Positions 13,968 through 23,038 of a DNA stretch of 25,329 bases are shown in pieces (the stretch's first letter is position 1; each line of letters opens with the position of its first letter). The translations under genes and the position numbers were made by a program. The notes beneath the pieces were generated by a model, which ran no database searches, had not been told where the DNA came from, and worked only from the letters and a program-made list of their open reading frames with translations. Origin of the DNA: a virus; the IMG/VR virus record IMGVR_UViG_3300005346_000067, positions 1 to 25,329 of that record; one strand, given 5' to 3'.

Positions 13968-14331
13968 TCTTCGCCTCGTATGAACTTGCTTTGCTCTGGA
14001 GTGTAGAACTTGGCTTGCCCGGTATCAACCAAATTGATTATTGCCTTTTTAGCTTTAGCCCGGGTGCTTTCGTTAATCTGAAAGCCGAGGTTGTTGTTGT
14101 GGATATCCATCTCAATCATAATATCTATAGTCAGATACTCGCGAGCGTTAATAGCAAACAATGCAAGAGCAGGAAATTTAGACCTGCTAGCCAGCCAACC
14201 CAACCCAAGATGCCGGGCTGCATCGCCTCGGCCGTCTCTCTCTTCATTTTTGCCGTATAGCTTGCCTAATTTCGGACGTCCCACTGTAAGTCGTCATCTG
14301 TTATCCCAACTAGATTGGCAACGAAATTCAT
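13964..14331 (-). CDS. Unknown protein with RGDAARH motif in lysis cassette, frameshifted
   Basis: ATG at 14331 (overlapping the holin TGA) reads MNFVANLVGITDDDLQWDVR; one missing A near 14265 then joins it to KLGKLYGKNEERDGRGDAAR and HLGLGWLASRSKFPALALFA, ending STRAKAKKAIINLVDTGQAK. About 122 residues. GRGDAARHLGLGWLA is a motif I have seen next to phage lysis genes but cannot tie to a named enzyme; the conserved D, R, H and later DIHNNNLGF could be an active site or metal site. No signal peptide or TM segment. Sandwiched with ATGA overlaps between holin and lysozyme, so a lysis-related role is inferred. Confidence 0.7.
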
Positions 14332-14722
14332 CACGATCTGACCTCCTTAATGACCTTCTCAGCGCTTCTACCAACAACGTAACCACCTAGCCCTAGTTGC
14401 AACAACATCCACGCCTCGTCCCGCAGGGGGTTTGGTAGCCACCCTAACGAATCACCTACAGCTAGTGCGAGAAAAGTCAACATGGTAAATCGGTCGCCAA
14501 GTCGCGGTAATCCAGTGTTCTGATTTTGCTTCGGAGTTAATGATCTCAGCGCGGGAGGTCATCATCTCCTTTTCATACTGGAGTGATGAGTCCAAGACCA
14601 TGGCTTGTATTTCTAACAAGCGCCTTTGCTGCTTTAGTTTCTCTTCTTCAGAGGTGTGCAGGGCATCGATTAACTCAGCAGCGGGTTTGAAAATACCAGC
14701 TATTTAAGTCTACAAAGTTCAT
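14331..14722 (-). CDS. 3TM-type phage holin, two frameshifts
   Basis: Hidden by indels. ATG 14722 overlaps the previous stop (ATGA). MNFVDLIAGIFKPAAELIDA requires removal of an extra A near 14705; then LHTSEEEKLKQQRRLLEIQA (coiled coil), AEIINSEAKSEHWITATWRP, and after an extra T near 14484 the hydrophobic TMLTFLALAVGDSLGWLPNP and MLLQLGLGGYVVGRSAEKVI. This is the layout of the 'holin of 3TMs' family: short amphipathic start, Glu/Lys-rich coiled coil, WRP motif, two TM helices, charged end. About 129 residues. It would make the membrane lesions that release the lysozyme. Confidence 0.85.
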
Positions 14723-14991
14723 TTGCCCAAGAACCCGATTGACCCAACGGCTACAGTGATAACAATCCAAAGGAACCTTTCGGCTCTTGAGAACACAGCA
14801 ACCTGGGAATCAGCAGATTTTTGCAGCTCGGCAATCTTATCTGTGTGCTCTTCTTGGGTGGTCTCGTATCGATCCATACGCTTAAACAGCGTGACAATTC
14901 GCTCATCTATACGCGCCAACGTGACAATAGCTTCGTTTATTTCGTCCAGCTTCTTGTCTACTCGGTTTCGCCACAACTGATCATCAATCAT
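14719..14991 (-). CDS. Coiled-coil protein with C-terminal membrane helix, lysis cassette
   Basis: A 90-residue protein, MIDDQLWRNRVDKKLDEINE, with a long helical part (IDERIVTLFKRMDRYETTQE) and one C-terminal TM segment (FLWIVITVAVGSIGFLG, about 73-89). Topology resembles haemolysin XhlA-type or other small lysis accessory proteins, anchored in the inner membrane by its tail. It directly precedes the holin with an ATGA overlap. Could be a holin partner, antiholin or spanin-like component; no lipobox is seen. Confidence 0.7.
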   Translation of the reverse strand: MIDDQLWRNRVDKKLDEINEAIVTLARIDERIVTLFKRMDRYETTQEEHTDKIAELQKSADSQVAVFSRAERFLWIVITVAVGSIGFLGK

Positions 14992-15058
14992 TTCTTTTCC
15001 TCTTCCATACCTCTGAGGGCATCGTCAACGCGTTTTCTTGATGGCCTTGTTTTTTCAT
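14988..15058 (-). CDS. Tiny basic ORF, about 23 aa, frameshifted
   Basis: After the ejection-protein stop, an ATG at 15058 leads, with one added A in the A run, to MKKTRPSRKRVDDALRGMEE and a TGA overlapping the next ATG. Uncorrected it reads MKKQGHQENALTMPSEVWKR. The ATGA junction and charged sequence favour the corrected reading. Very short, so support is modest. Confidence 0.35.
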
Positions 15059-15059
15059 G

Positions 15060-16884
15060 TTAATTGCTGGCTTCTCGAAGCACCGAGACAATCGGCGCCG
15101 GAACACCAGTAACGCCAAACACTGCTAATTGATCCAGTGCAACCAAAACCGCAGACGCGGTGTTTGAATTAGTTTACCGCCACCCGGAGGAGCAGTAGTA
15201 AAACAACCTGAGCAACCTCAACCAAGTCCCTAATCTGCTGGGCTGTTTTCTTGCCGTACAGGCTCTCTAGCTTGCCTTGATCGTCTAATGATTTTACAGT
15301 TTTGGCTAGCTGGTTGACCTGTACTAAAGGTTGTCCGCGCTCGTCAGTTTGGCTGGGCGACACAGATCTTTCACGGATATGGTCTATAAGCTTGGCTTTT
15401 AGGTCAGTCCACGCCTGTTTGCCCTCTGGACCGGCTTTTAGTAGCGTTCCTCTAAGCTTGTTTACCTCTTCAATAGGTGAATCAATAATGACCTTTTTGA
15501 AAACGTCCTCAAACGCTATGGTTCGCTCATCAGTGCCGGGCTTTGTGCTTAACAGTCTTTTGGTAATACCGACATTTTCAAACTCTTGGCCAAACTGTGC
15601 TCGAAGCTTCCTTGCCCTTTGATACAACTCGCCACCGATACCAGACTGGTCGATAGTGTCATCAATGGCGCTTTTTGCAATCGTTCCTATTCGACCCTGC
15701 TGCGGATCATTAAAATTGGTAGCCGAGTTTACGAACTGCCTAAACAGTTCTGCGTCATTAAGTGTAATTGGGTTTAAAGACATCTGGCCGTCTTCACCAA
15801 CACTAATGGCGCCAATCCTTACAGCCTCGTCATAGATTGATTTGGCATTTGGCGCAACAGATTGATAGCGCATAATGTCATCGAGTGTGCTTGGTAATGA
15901 ATCCAGGGTAATCAGACCAGACATATCTCCGGCTTCTCGGGCGGCGTTATATGCGTCATTTATCTCACGCTTTTTGACATTCGCCTTATTCACCAAGGCC
16001 CTGTCTACAACCCGACCGATATCTCTAGGCTCAAAGTTTAGTGGACCTGGCTGATCTATCATTGCATCGAAATTACCTAGCATCGCTTCAGTCTGGTTTG
16101 AATACCGCTCTCTAATGGGCGCACCAAGATCACCGCGTTTTGCTGTCTCACGCTCGAACTGTAACTGCTCAAAGTTTCTAGTAGCCTGCCCTTTTGTTAA
16201 GCCACGCTCACCGGTAAATGGCACTGGTAGCTGTGCTGCCGTTTCTACGCGTTGCCTTCCAATTTCTGTTTCTGCGGAGCCAACATTTCTTTGTCTTGTT
16301 GCCTCTTCTATTTCCAGCCTTCTTGCTTCCTGAACATTCCTAACCGCTGTTGGGGCAACCTGACCGCTTCTGACAGTACCTGAAGCAATTGCACCAAGCT
16401 CTCCGGTAAGACCGGTCAATGGAGCCATTTGAGCGCCAACCTCGCCGATAGTCTCAACGAATTCTTGACCGGTTTCAGTTCGTGGTTGATAGGTGTATTC
16501 CGCCGCTAACTCATCAGCGCGTTGTTTGATTCTTTGGGCGGCCTCCTGAGTACCGAACTGACCAGACAAAATTTCCTCTGCCAGTCCGTATAAAGTACCG
16601 CGAATCTGTCCGCCCATACCAGAAGACGCACCGGTAGCCAAGGTTGCAGCGGCCTCTCCTGCACCAGCGACCACTTCCATCAAGCCGGGCTCTGGGCGAG
16701 GTTCTGCTGTGGGACCGCCAATCGCTTCTAACTGGCGCTCAACATCAACGCCGATAGTTTCCTGCCGTTGCTTGGCATATAAGTCTTGGGCAGCCTGAAG
16801 CACAGCCTCTGGGCTTGCGTCATCAGGGCCCTCAATCTCAAGTATGGTTCCGTCCGGGGCTTCTACTTCATAAATTGTTGGCAT
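15060..16884 (-). CDS. Ejection (internal virion) protein, large, two frameshifts at 3' end
   Basis: MPTIYEVEAPDGTILEIEGP opens with the small 'YEVEAPDG..LEIEGP.DASPE' domain found at the start of many podovirus DNA-transfer proteins, followed by an Ala/Gly hydrophobic stretch (VVAGAGEAAATLATGASSGM, about 69-88) and a long Gln/Glu/Arg helical body. This is the P22 gp16/gp20-like class, ejected with DNA to cross the cell envelope. The visible frame stops at 15169 after LLLLLRVAVN. Two missing bases (a T near 15196, an A near 15173) extend it through NSNTASAVLVALDQLAVFGV to TAA at 15060, giving about 608 residues. First of its group at the distal end of the virion operon. Confidence 0.8.
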
Positions 16885-16885
16885 A

Positions 16886-18158
16886 TTAGCCTCCGGTTCT
16901 TGTGCCTTTTAAGGTAAACCCACCAGACGTTACTGGCTGACCAGTGCTAGACGGAGCCTTTAATCGATCTATTCCATCTTTATATATGTCTATGGGGTTG
17001 GCAAGCTCCATGAGGGCGTCTCTGCCTTCTCTTCTGGTCAAATCACCAGCGAAGACTTTGTTCGCAATTGCGGCTTGTTCCATCTGATAATCATTAACGT
17101 CTTTTATCGTTTTAATGATGAGCTCGTTACCGCCAGGCTGGTTGATAATGCTAGGCAATGACTGCTTGAATAGCTCTAAGTCAGCGTCAGACATAACACC
17201 ACTTCCGGGCGCTCTCTGAGCTGGCACTAGTCGAGCGATAATTGCTTGAGCAGCTTGGATTTCATTTACGCCTTCAACTGGAATGCCAAGGCTTCCTGCA
17301 TACGATTTGATTCTGGCGCCAAAGCCCGTGTCAACATTCGACAACAAGCTCTCTAGCTCACCAATAACTGCCCTATTCTGACCAACTGATGGAGCCTGAT
17401 CTGCTAGATCGCCGAAGAATTTAGCATCTCGAGCGCTAGTGGCTTTTTCAAACTCATCACGCTCACGCTGGTCAATTTGCACCGCAGGTACACCGCCACC
17501 AGTAATCATGAACCTGTTGTATTCAGGTGTGCCCGGAGTAAGACCGGCAAGCCTTGCTCTTTCTTGAAGCTCCACAACTTTTTGGAGGCGGTGCATTTGG
17601 ATCAACAGCTCGCTTTCGCTGATCCTCGGCTATTTTAATTGCAGACTCTACTGTGTCTTTTCCGCCCGGCAGGGTGCTAACCATAACAGACAGGGAGTCT
17701 CTTACAGCAACTGGGTCTCTTTTGGCAGATTCTGCCATTGCTTTAAAAAACCTAGCGTCCTCAACATTTCCAGAGTTATTTTCTGCCTCCGCTCTTCTTA
17801 AAAGCATGTCAACGCCAATCTGCGGGTTGTCAGATGACAACGCAGCCAATGCTCTACCAGAGAACTGCAAAGTACCCCTTTGGCGATCTTCAGTTAACGT
17901 AGTGAAGCTAGCTCGCAAACTATCAGCCTGTTCTTTTGGCAACATGTTAGCGACTTCAACATAGTCCTGAGCGCTTGGGTTTGGGTTTTGAGCTAACGCG
18001 GTAAGCTTTTGCTGCATCAAGGCAGCTTGCTCTTGTTGCTGTTTGCGCTGTTCTGCCGCTTGTTGTGCCGCCCCAAACGCAGCCATTTGATTGTAACCCT
18101 GTGCAAACTGCTCGCCGATATTAGGGGTTTGAATACTGTAGTTGTAAGGTTGAGCCAT
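16886..18158 (-). CDS. Ejection (internal virion) protein, one frameshift
   Basis: MAQPYNYSIQTPNIGEQFAQ, then a Gln-rich segment (AAEQRKQQQEQAALMQQKL) and alternating helices. The frame breaks at DPNAPPPK near 17578-17582, where five A stand in place of four; corrected, it continues VVELQERARLAGLTPGTPEY to a Gly-rich end GGFTLKGTRTGG. About 423 residues. Composition and place between the gp7-like and the large ejection protein fit P22 gp20-like DNA-transfer proteins. Inner region (YAGSLGIPVEGVNEIQAAQA) resembles a common phage motif of this group. Confidence 0.8.
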
Positions 18159-18868
18159 TAGAAAACCCCCGCTTGCTTGCCGCCTACGTACATACCGAAT
18201 GCTTGGCTTGGTAATCCATACAATCCGGCTCGAGCCTGCCCTGCGGCTAGTGCGCCACCTGCTTGTGCTTGACCGGCCTGCGTTAATGCTTGACCAATAC
18301 CGGATGCAGCGCCACTCGCAGCCACTCCGGTTTGTGCAGCGGATGCCTGACCAAGCTCCGCAAGTCGCTGTTGTGTTTGAGCACCCATCGCAGTAAATCC
18401 ACCAAGGCGGCCATACTGCTGATTAATCTGCTCACTGAGCATTTGCGGTCTGAACTGAGCAAGTGCGCCTTGAATGTTTCCGCCACGTAGCCCACCGGTA
18501 GCAGATGCCTGTTGTAATAAAGCCTCTTCGCCCTGCCTAATCTGAGCCTGAAACAGAGGGTCTGATTCGATTTGAGCAATCTGAGCCGCTTGAGCTTCTG
18601 GACCCATCAAGCCGGCAATGGCTGCCTGTTGTTCCATTGCGAACAGGCCGGGCTCTGCGTATGCCGCGAGCTCTTCCACGCCACCATATCCAGCCTCAAC
18701 AAACGGGCTAAGAGTTGCCTGAGTAGCCTCAAACATTTCTCTTTGAACCTGTGCCGACTGATCTGCGGCTGCCACTTGAGCGGATGCCGCACGCTTAGCT
18801 GCTTTTGACTGTGCCCTACTACTTGCGACACCGCCGATAACGCTTGCGCCTAGTAATGCTGGCTTCAA
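18158..18868 (-). CDS. P22 gp7-like DNA transfer protein
   Basis: Ala/Gln/Gly-rich protein of about 236 residues (P22 gp7 is 229). Starts within LLGASVIGGVASSRAQSKAA, a short hydrophobic glycine-rich segment, then AAADQSAQVQREMFEATQAT, typical of gp7 ejection proteins that enter the cell envelope with the DNA. The start is uncertain: the TTG at 18868 is used here, while an ATG at 18875 (MGIEASI) is in another frame and would need an indel near 18850. Followed closely by the next ejection gene. Confidence 0.8.
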   Translation of the reverse strand: MKPALLGASVIGGVASSRAQSKAAKRAASAQVAAADQSAQVQREMFEATQATLSPFVEAGYGGVEELAAYAEPGLFAMEQQAAIAGLMGPEAQAAQIAQIESDPLFQAQIRQGEEALLQQASATGGLRGGNIQGALAQFRPQMLSEQINQQYGRLGGFTAMGAQTQQRLAELGQASAAQTGVAASGAASGIGQALTQAGQAQAGGALAAGQARAGLYGLPSQAFGMYVGGKQAGVF

Positions 18869-19246
18869 TTCCCATGATGTGACCTCGTAATGATCTGTTT
18901 GGCCATCAGTATCATTATAATTTCTAACCCTAGCTTTTTGGCCATATTGGATATTTTACCACGTGGACAATTTGTAATGATTTTATCAGCGCCCATGCTG
19001 AATAACCATTCCATTGCCTCGACCGTCCAATTTACGTGACGATCTAATACTGTCTTTTGGGCTGGCAATGTGCATCTCGTACACACCGTCTTCAATCTCC
19101 CAAAATACAAACAACAATTGGTGCATATCGTTGTGAGCAATCCAAGGCTGCACTTTAATATGCTCAGCCAGCAACCCGACTCTAGCCACTATCTGCGGTT
19201 CTAGCAGAATATGCTTGGCTTCTTTGTCGGATGCCAGTCGTATCAT
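18865..19246 (-). CDS. GNAT-like protein (T7 gp13-like), frameshifted
   Basis: ATG 19246: MIRLASDKEAKHILLEPQIV and LLFVFWEIEDGVYEMHIASP, then a break near 19025 (RKLDGRG versus WTVEAMEWLFSMGADKIITN). The joined order, strand 'EMHIASPKDS' followed by a helix, 'GADKIITNCPRGKISNMAKK' and 'LGLE', is the end of an acetyltransferase fold where the N-acetyl core helix follows a strand. It resembles small phage GNAT-like virion proteins such as T7 gp13. A second break near 18918 (a missing T) affects the C-terminus (EIYNDTDGQTDHYEV). Enzyme activity is doubtful; structural role likely. Confidence 0.6.
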
Positions 19247-19627
19247 TTAATCATCCCACGCCTGACACAGACGCATACCGTGGCAGATAAAGTCGAACTT
19301 CTTGCAGTAGCCTCGAGCGCCAGCGCCCTCATCCATATCGGTCAAAGGGATTTTTTCCATCTTCGCTTGAGTGCTAGGACAGTTCTTGAAGTATTCGCAG
19401 TTGCCACACATCATGCGCCGGGCTTCTTCTTCCTTAATGCCCATCGCCTTAGCAATCTTCTTGTAATAGTCTTTGTTCTCAGACTTATCTAGTGAAGGGC
19501 TCTCGGGACCAAGCATCCAGTTATCCAAGACGTTCTTGGTGTTGCGCTTGTTCTCAGCCGGTGAGATAAATGACTCAGAGAGCTCTATGCCCTCGATCAT
19601 CATCATTGGCATTTCGGCATCTATCAT
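19247..19627 (-). CDS. Cysteine-rich protein, possible Fe-S (HiPIP-like) protein
   Basis: A 126-residue intact protein. The N-terminal half is acidic and helical (ESPSLDKSENKDYYKKIAKA). The C-terminal half has six Cys: C74 and C77 in MMCGNCEYF, C83, then C108 in ARGYCKKFDF, C115 and C121 (HGMRLCQAWDD). The C-x2-C-x-(Y/F) followed later by G-Y-C-x2-F is reminiscent of high-potential iron-sulphur proteins; a zinc site is an alternative. It sits among virion genes with ATGA-style overlaps on both sides, so it is probably co-expressed with tail and ejection proteins. Confidence 0.65.
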   Translation of the reverse strand: MIDAEMPMMMIEGIELSESFISPAENKRNTKNVLDNWMLGPESPSLDKSENKDYYKKIAKAMGIKEEEARRMMCGNCEYFKNCPSTQAKMEKIPLTDMDEGAGARGYCKKFDFICHGMRLCQAWDD

Positions 19628-19959
19628 GTGATCTCTCTCCCGCTAGCCCGTATAACAATCGCAGATGCGGTTCCTGCAATGGTCGATATAAAAGCACCCG
19701 GAGATAATACCTGACCAACCAGCTCAGGGAATGTGTATGTTTCGTTTGGCGCAATTGTTCGAGTGTCTACGATCAAATTAGTGCCATCCGCAGTGCCGCC
19801 ATTGGTCACTATATTAACACTAATGGTGACATTCGCTCCACTGGTGTTTGTGCCTGTAAACTTGTCAATAGACGTTGTGCAGTTAACCGCTGTGTACTGG
19901 GTTGTCTGCGCGTCTTCGGCAAGTTTGGCCGATATAATTGGAACTACTGTTACAGCCAT
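19624..19959 (-). CDS. Small beta-rich virion protein, 111 aa
   Basis: MAVTVVPIISAKLAEDAQTT, then many Thr/Val/Ser-rich strands (NVTISVNIVTNGGTADG, TRTIAPNETYTFPELVG) and an Ala/Gly end. This is the look of a small head decoration or head-tail joining protein with an all-beta fold. A GTG at 19968 overlapping the previous stop is an alternative start. Intact frame. Family name unknown to me, but similar proteins sit beside tail genes in aquatic phages. Confidence 0.65.
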   Translation of the reverse strand: MAVTVVPIISAKLAEDAQTTQYTAVNCTTSIDKFTGTNTSGANVTISVNIVTNGGTADGTNLIVDTRTIAPNETYTFPELVGQVLSPGAFISTIAGTASAIVIRASGREIT

Positions 19960-19964
19960 GTTGG

Positions 19965-20369
19965 TCACCCATTTTCTAAATATCGCTTAATTATCAATTT
20001 CAACTGATCTAAATCGTTAGACAAATCTATATCAGATTGAACCCTTGCATCGTCATCTCTTATTTTCTGTCGTGCATTTTCAATTTCATTAACATCTACA
20101 TTTGGTATCTGAGCGGAAATTTTTTTGTCGTGCGGCTCAAACAGATGCTCTCTATGCTCTCGCCTTTTTTGATGGCAATAAAGTTTAGCTTTTTCTAGAT
20201 TTACCGATATAGATGACCCGTCTTTTTGCCACGCGCTTCTAAAAAAATCATCTGGAAATTCTCCAGACATCTCAATGGCATCTGGGAATATCGACAGCGT
20301 TTTTTCAACATTAACGGCGTCAATAATTTGAAGGTCGCCATTTTCTATTGTTCTAATCAGTTTCATCAT
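19965..20369 (-). CDS. Hypothetical protein, 134 aa, possible tail assembly chaperone-like
   Basis: MMKLIRTIENGDLQIIDAVN, with a basic helical middle (KAKLYCHQKRREHREHLFEP) and an acidic helix pair at the end (NEIENARQKIRDDDARVQSD). The middle-to-end pattern 'A....H...R...' plus 'IENARQ.IRD' is loosely like fibre assembly chaperone domains that carry 'K..R..LRD.T' segments. Identification is weak. Placed directly downstream of the neck/fibre-like gene with a 5-base gap. Confidence 0.55.
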   Translation of the reverse strand: MMKLIRTIENGDLQIIDAVNVEKTLSIFPDAIEMSGEFPDDFFRSAWQKDGSSISVNLEKAKLYCHQKRREHREHLFEPHDKKISAQIPNVDVNEIENARQKIRDDDARVQSDIDLSNDLDQLKLIIKRYLENG

Positions 20370-20374
20370 TAAGC

Positions 20375-21635
20375 CTAAGTATCAAAAACTGCGACATAGC
20401 ACCTGCCTAAATTTGTGCTAGCCCCACCTGAGTACGCGAAAAATCGAGCACTACCCACGGCAATTGATCCAGTTAGCACACCAAATTGAATTGTGGTTCC
20501 GCTATTCTGCTGATGGCCAGTAACAATGGCGTAATTTGTATCTGACATATCATCGTCCCAGTACAAATAAAAATCACCAGAATTAAATACACCAGATGCA
20601 ACATTGTAAGAGTCTAAGAGACCCGTACTCATGTTCACAGCGGCCCAAGCTTTACACACCGCGTTAGGGTTAACTGATGTGCTTGCAGCATTAACCCATT
20701 CAGTTCCGTCATACTGTAAAATTTCATTTGTCGCTGGGGATGTTATGTTTACATCTTCAAGATCATTAAGCTCAAGCGACTCATTAACCCAGCTTGTTCC
20801 GTCATATTGTAATACTTCACCAGATACCGGCGATGAGATATCAACACCTGTCAGTTGATCTAGCCGAGGCATGAAGGTAGGGCGTACCAGTACCGAGTCC
20901 GTTATTTCCGCTCGATGCTGTAATCACCACGCAAACAACAATCTCAGGTGTGGGTGAGGGCGGTTGTACGTTAGTCAGTCCACCTGGGTAAAACGGGTTG
21001 TACCAAAGAATGTCCCCATCGTTCCAAGTCTCACCGACAGACGCGCCATCGGTTCTAAAGCCTCGGACCACACCGAAGTTGATTAACATATCCGAACTGA
21101 TTGTTAGGAATGTCCATCGTGGCCACGCCCATAATGTACTGGCCGTCTGTGATTCCAGTGGCAGGCGCACCGGTAACCACACCAGACGCCCCTACGGCGC
21201 CCGTAAACATCACTAGCTGGCCTTTCGTGATTTGAGGCAGTAGCTTTGATCCTGTAATAAGATTCGAGCCCTACGTGCTGTATAACAGCGTCATAGCCCA
21301 TTCCAATCTCAAGTGTACCATTTTCGGTACCCCACCCCATTTGAACAGGGCTGAGTTCATGATTGGCGAACTGGTTAAACTCGATGTAATCGGTGTTTAC
21401 GCTGTTGTGCTCTTGGGGCAACGGAGCAAGTGCTGCAAGCTCTGCCAGTTTCTTTATACCCTCGGCTACAGCTAGCGCATTGGTCGCCTTAGAATCGGCC
21501 ATGCCGGACTGTTAAAACAACTTCCAAGATGTCAGCAGGAACAACATCAAACAACTGCTCAAACGCTTTTATAGAGCGCTGATCGGGCAGGAACTTTGCC
21601 AGCTCGTTTCTTGTTAACGCGGTAGGCTTAGTCAT
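20375..21635 (-). CDS. Neck/decoration or short-fibre protein, at least four frameshifts
   Basis: ATG 21635 overlaps the gp10-like stop (TAATG): MTKPTALTRNELAKFLPDQR, SIKAFEQLFDVVPADI. A frame change near 21500-21520 leads into DSKATNALAVAEGIKKLAEL and VQMGWGTENGTLEIGMGYDA, HVGLESYYRIKA. An extra T near 21237 hides ITKGQLVMFTGAVGASGVVT; an extra A near 21084 hides INFGVVRGFRTDGASVGETW; an extra C near 20882 joins GLGTGTPTF to MPRLDQLTGVDISSPVSGEV. The end holds two copies of 'D(I/V)(S/N)I/S-SP..(G/N)E(V/I)LQYDGT.WVN', a repeat found in phage fibres. The 'YYRIKA..ITKGQLVMFTG' part is DUF2190-like. The C-terminal MPRL part could also be a separate gene. Confidence 0.7.
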
Positions 21636-23038
21636 TAGAAGTTCAGCCCTTCTAGCTGCACCTCAAGCCTCGCAAACGCGATATGAGCGTCACTATCGCC
21701 AGAGAACCTCTGTACACGCCAGTTGTCCATACTGCCCTGTCTGCGCCATACAAGCCGTTTCTGGCGCTGTCCTGTAGTGCCCGCTTGGATAGACCTCTCA
21801 GGAGAATAAGTAACGCCATCCAAAGAATAAGAAGTCGATATCGTTGGGGTAACGCCTTCAGCGATTCGCCCGGTAAGTGCAACTAATTCCAGTTCATGGA
21901 ATATCGCATGGCGGCCTTCGTTGTAGATGATCGTTGTGCCGAACTCCCAACGCACCTTAGTGCCCCAGTGAGTTGAGACTGTATCGTCTACATGGCCATA
22001 CTTACCAGTCGTTGGATCGGCGCATACCTGCTTACCGTAGACCCATATAAAATGCCTTCCGCGATACTGAGAGAACCCGTCAATAGAGCTTGTTAAAACG
22101 TACCACACAGGCGATCCAGTGGTCTGAGATGAAAAGGCATCATAAGCCAGCGTTCTGTCTGGCAGGTGTAGGTATAAAGTCTGAGCGTTCTTGTCCTTGC
22201 GAGACTCTAATACAATGCCGCTCATCTGGGCATCTGTAAGATCAGACAACAAGGTGTCGATTTCACTTGTCGATATTTTTACAGTCTGAGAGCTTGCGCC
22301 AAGATAAACACCCGGCTGCTCGTTTCGTGCTGAGCCCACAAACGCAATCGCGTCTACGAATTCACAGCAAGCATGAGTGCCTACGCACCCCCGCTGAATC
22401 TGAGCGCCGTCTATTCTGGCAAATGGGAACAAAGACCCGCCCACGTTATCAAAGACTTCGATAGTGTGCCGGTTGATTGCGTATATCTCGTTTCTTAGCT
22501 TAATCACCGCTACCACTGGGTCGGGGTCAACTTCACTTGAGCCGTACTTTAGAGGGTTTACAGCAAACGGGTCTGATAGGTCTGTTACAACCAGGAACTC
22601 GCCATCCGTGGTCATGAAGTAACCATCTACCCATGCGACATCGAGAACCGTACCGAGGTCTGGATCGGTTACCTGAGATAAGGTAGTGCCATCGTAATAA
22701 AACAGATTCTCATTGGACGCTATCGCTAGTCGGTCAAAAGAGTAGTCAAAGGTAACAGGCTTCCCGTCATTGCCGACATCGCCAATCTGGGTCAGAGTTC
22801 CGCTTGAATCAATCTGTACAAGCTTTGATCCCATGACTCGATACAGCTCGCCATTCCAATTTATGGCGCCTCTGTCTGGACCGGGACCTGTGCCCTCTTC
22901 TACTAGGCCTTCGCCTGGGCGTAAATAGCCAGCGCTGATTCCGTTTGCCATTGACACAGGAACCAAGTTGACCGGATAGGATATGCGAAAGTCTGGCTCA
23001 CCGTCCGTGAATATTCCATTTAGGATGGGTATTTGCAT
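21635..23038 (-). CDS. P22 gp10-like packaged-DNA stabilisation / tail hub protein
   Basis: An intact 467-residue protein (P22 gp10 has 472). The N-terminus resembles gp10: MQIPILNGIFTDGEPDFRIS, then 'YPVNLVP..MANGISAGYLRPGEGL'. The body is a beta-propeller-like series of strands (LYRVMGSKLVQIDSSGTLTQ; FDRLAIASNENLFYYDG; ALRNEIYAINRHTIEVFDN), and GCVGTHACCEFVDAIAFVGS mirrors the gp10 'GIAGTYCKTPFADSYAFISH' block. It plugs the portal channel after packaging and forms part of the short tail. TAATG overlaps on both sides. Confidence 0.9.
   Translation of the reverse strand: MQIPILNGIFTDGEPDFRISYPVNLVPVSMANGISAGYLRPGEGLVEEGTGPGPDRGAINWNGELYRVMGSKLVQIDSSGTLTQIGDVGNDGKPVTFDYSFDRLAIASNENLFYYDGTTLSQVTDPDLGTVLDVAWVDGYFMTTDGEFLVVTDLSDPFAVNPLKYGSSEVDPDPVVAVIKLRNEIYAINRHTIEVFDNVGGSLFPFARIDGAQIQRGCVGTHACCEFVDAIAFVGSARNEQPGVYLGASSQTVKISTSEIDTLLSDLTDAQMSGIVLESRKDKNAQTLYLHLPDRTLAYDAFSSQTTGSPVWYVLTSSIDGFSQYRGRHFIWVYGKQVCADPTTGKYGHVDDTVSTHWGTKVRWEFGTTIIYNEGRHAIFHELELVALTGRIAEGVTPTISTSYSLDGVTYSPERSIQAGTTGQRQKRLVWRRQGSMDNWRVQRFSGDSDAHIAFARLEVQLEGLNF

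Noticed and set aside
16886-17605. Independent gene starting IQMHRLQKVVELQ
   Set aside because: Its start lies inside the upstream ORF, and removing one A from an A run joins the two into one ejection protein of normal size.
20375-20872. Separate gene starting at MPRLDQLTG
   Set aside because: No good ribosome site; one extra C near 20882 joins it in frame with the preceding segment, so I treat it as the end of one gene, while noting the alternative.
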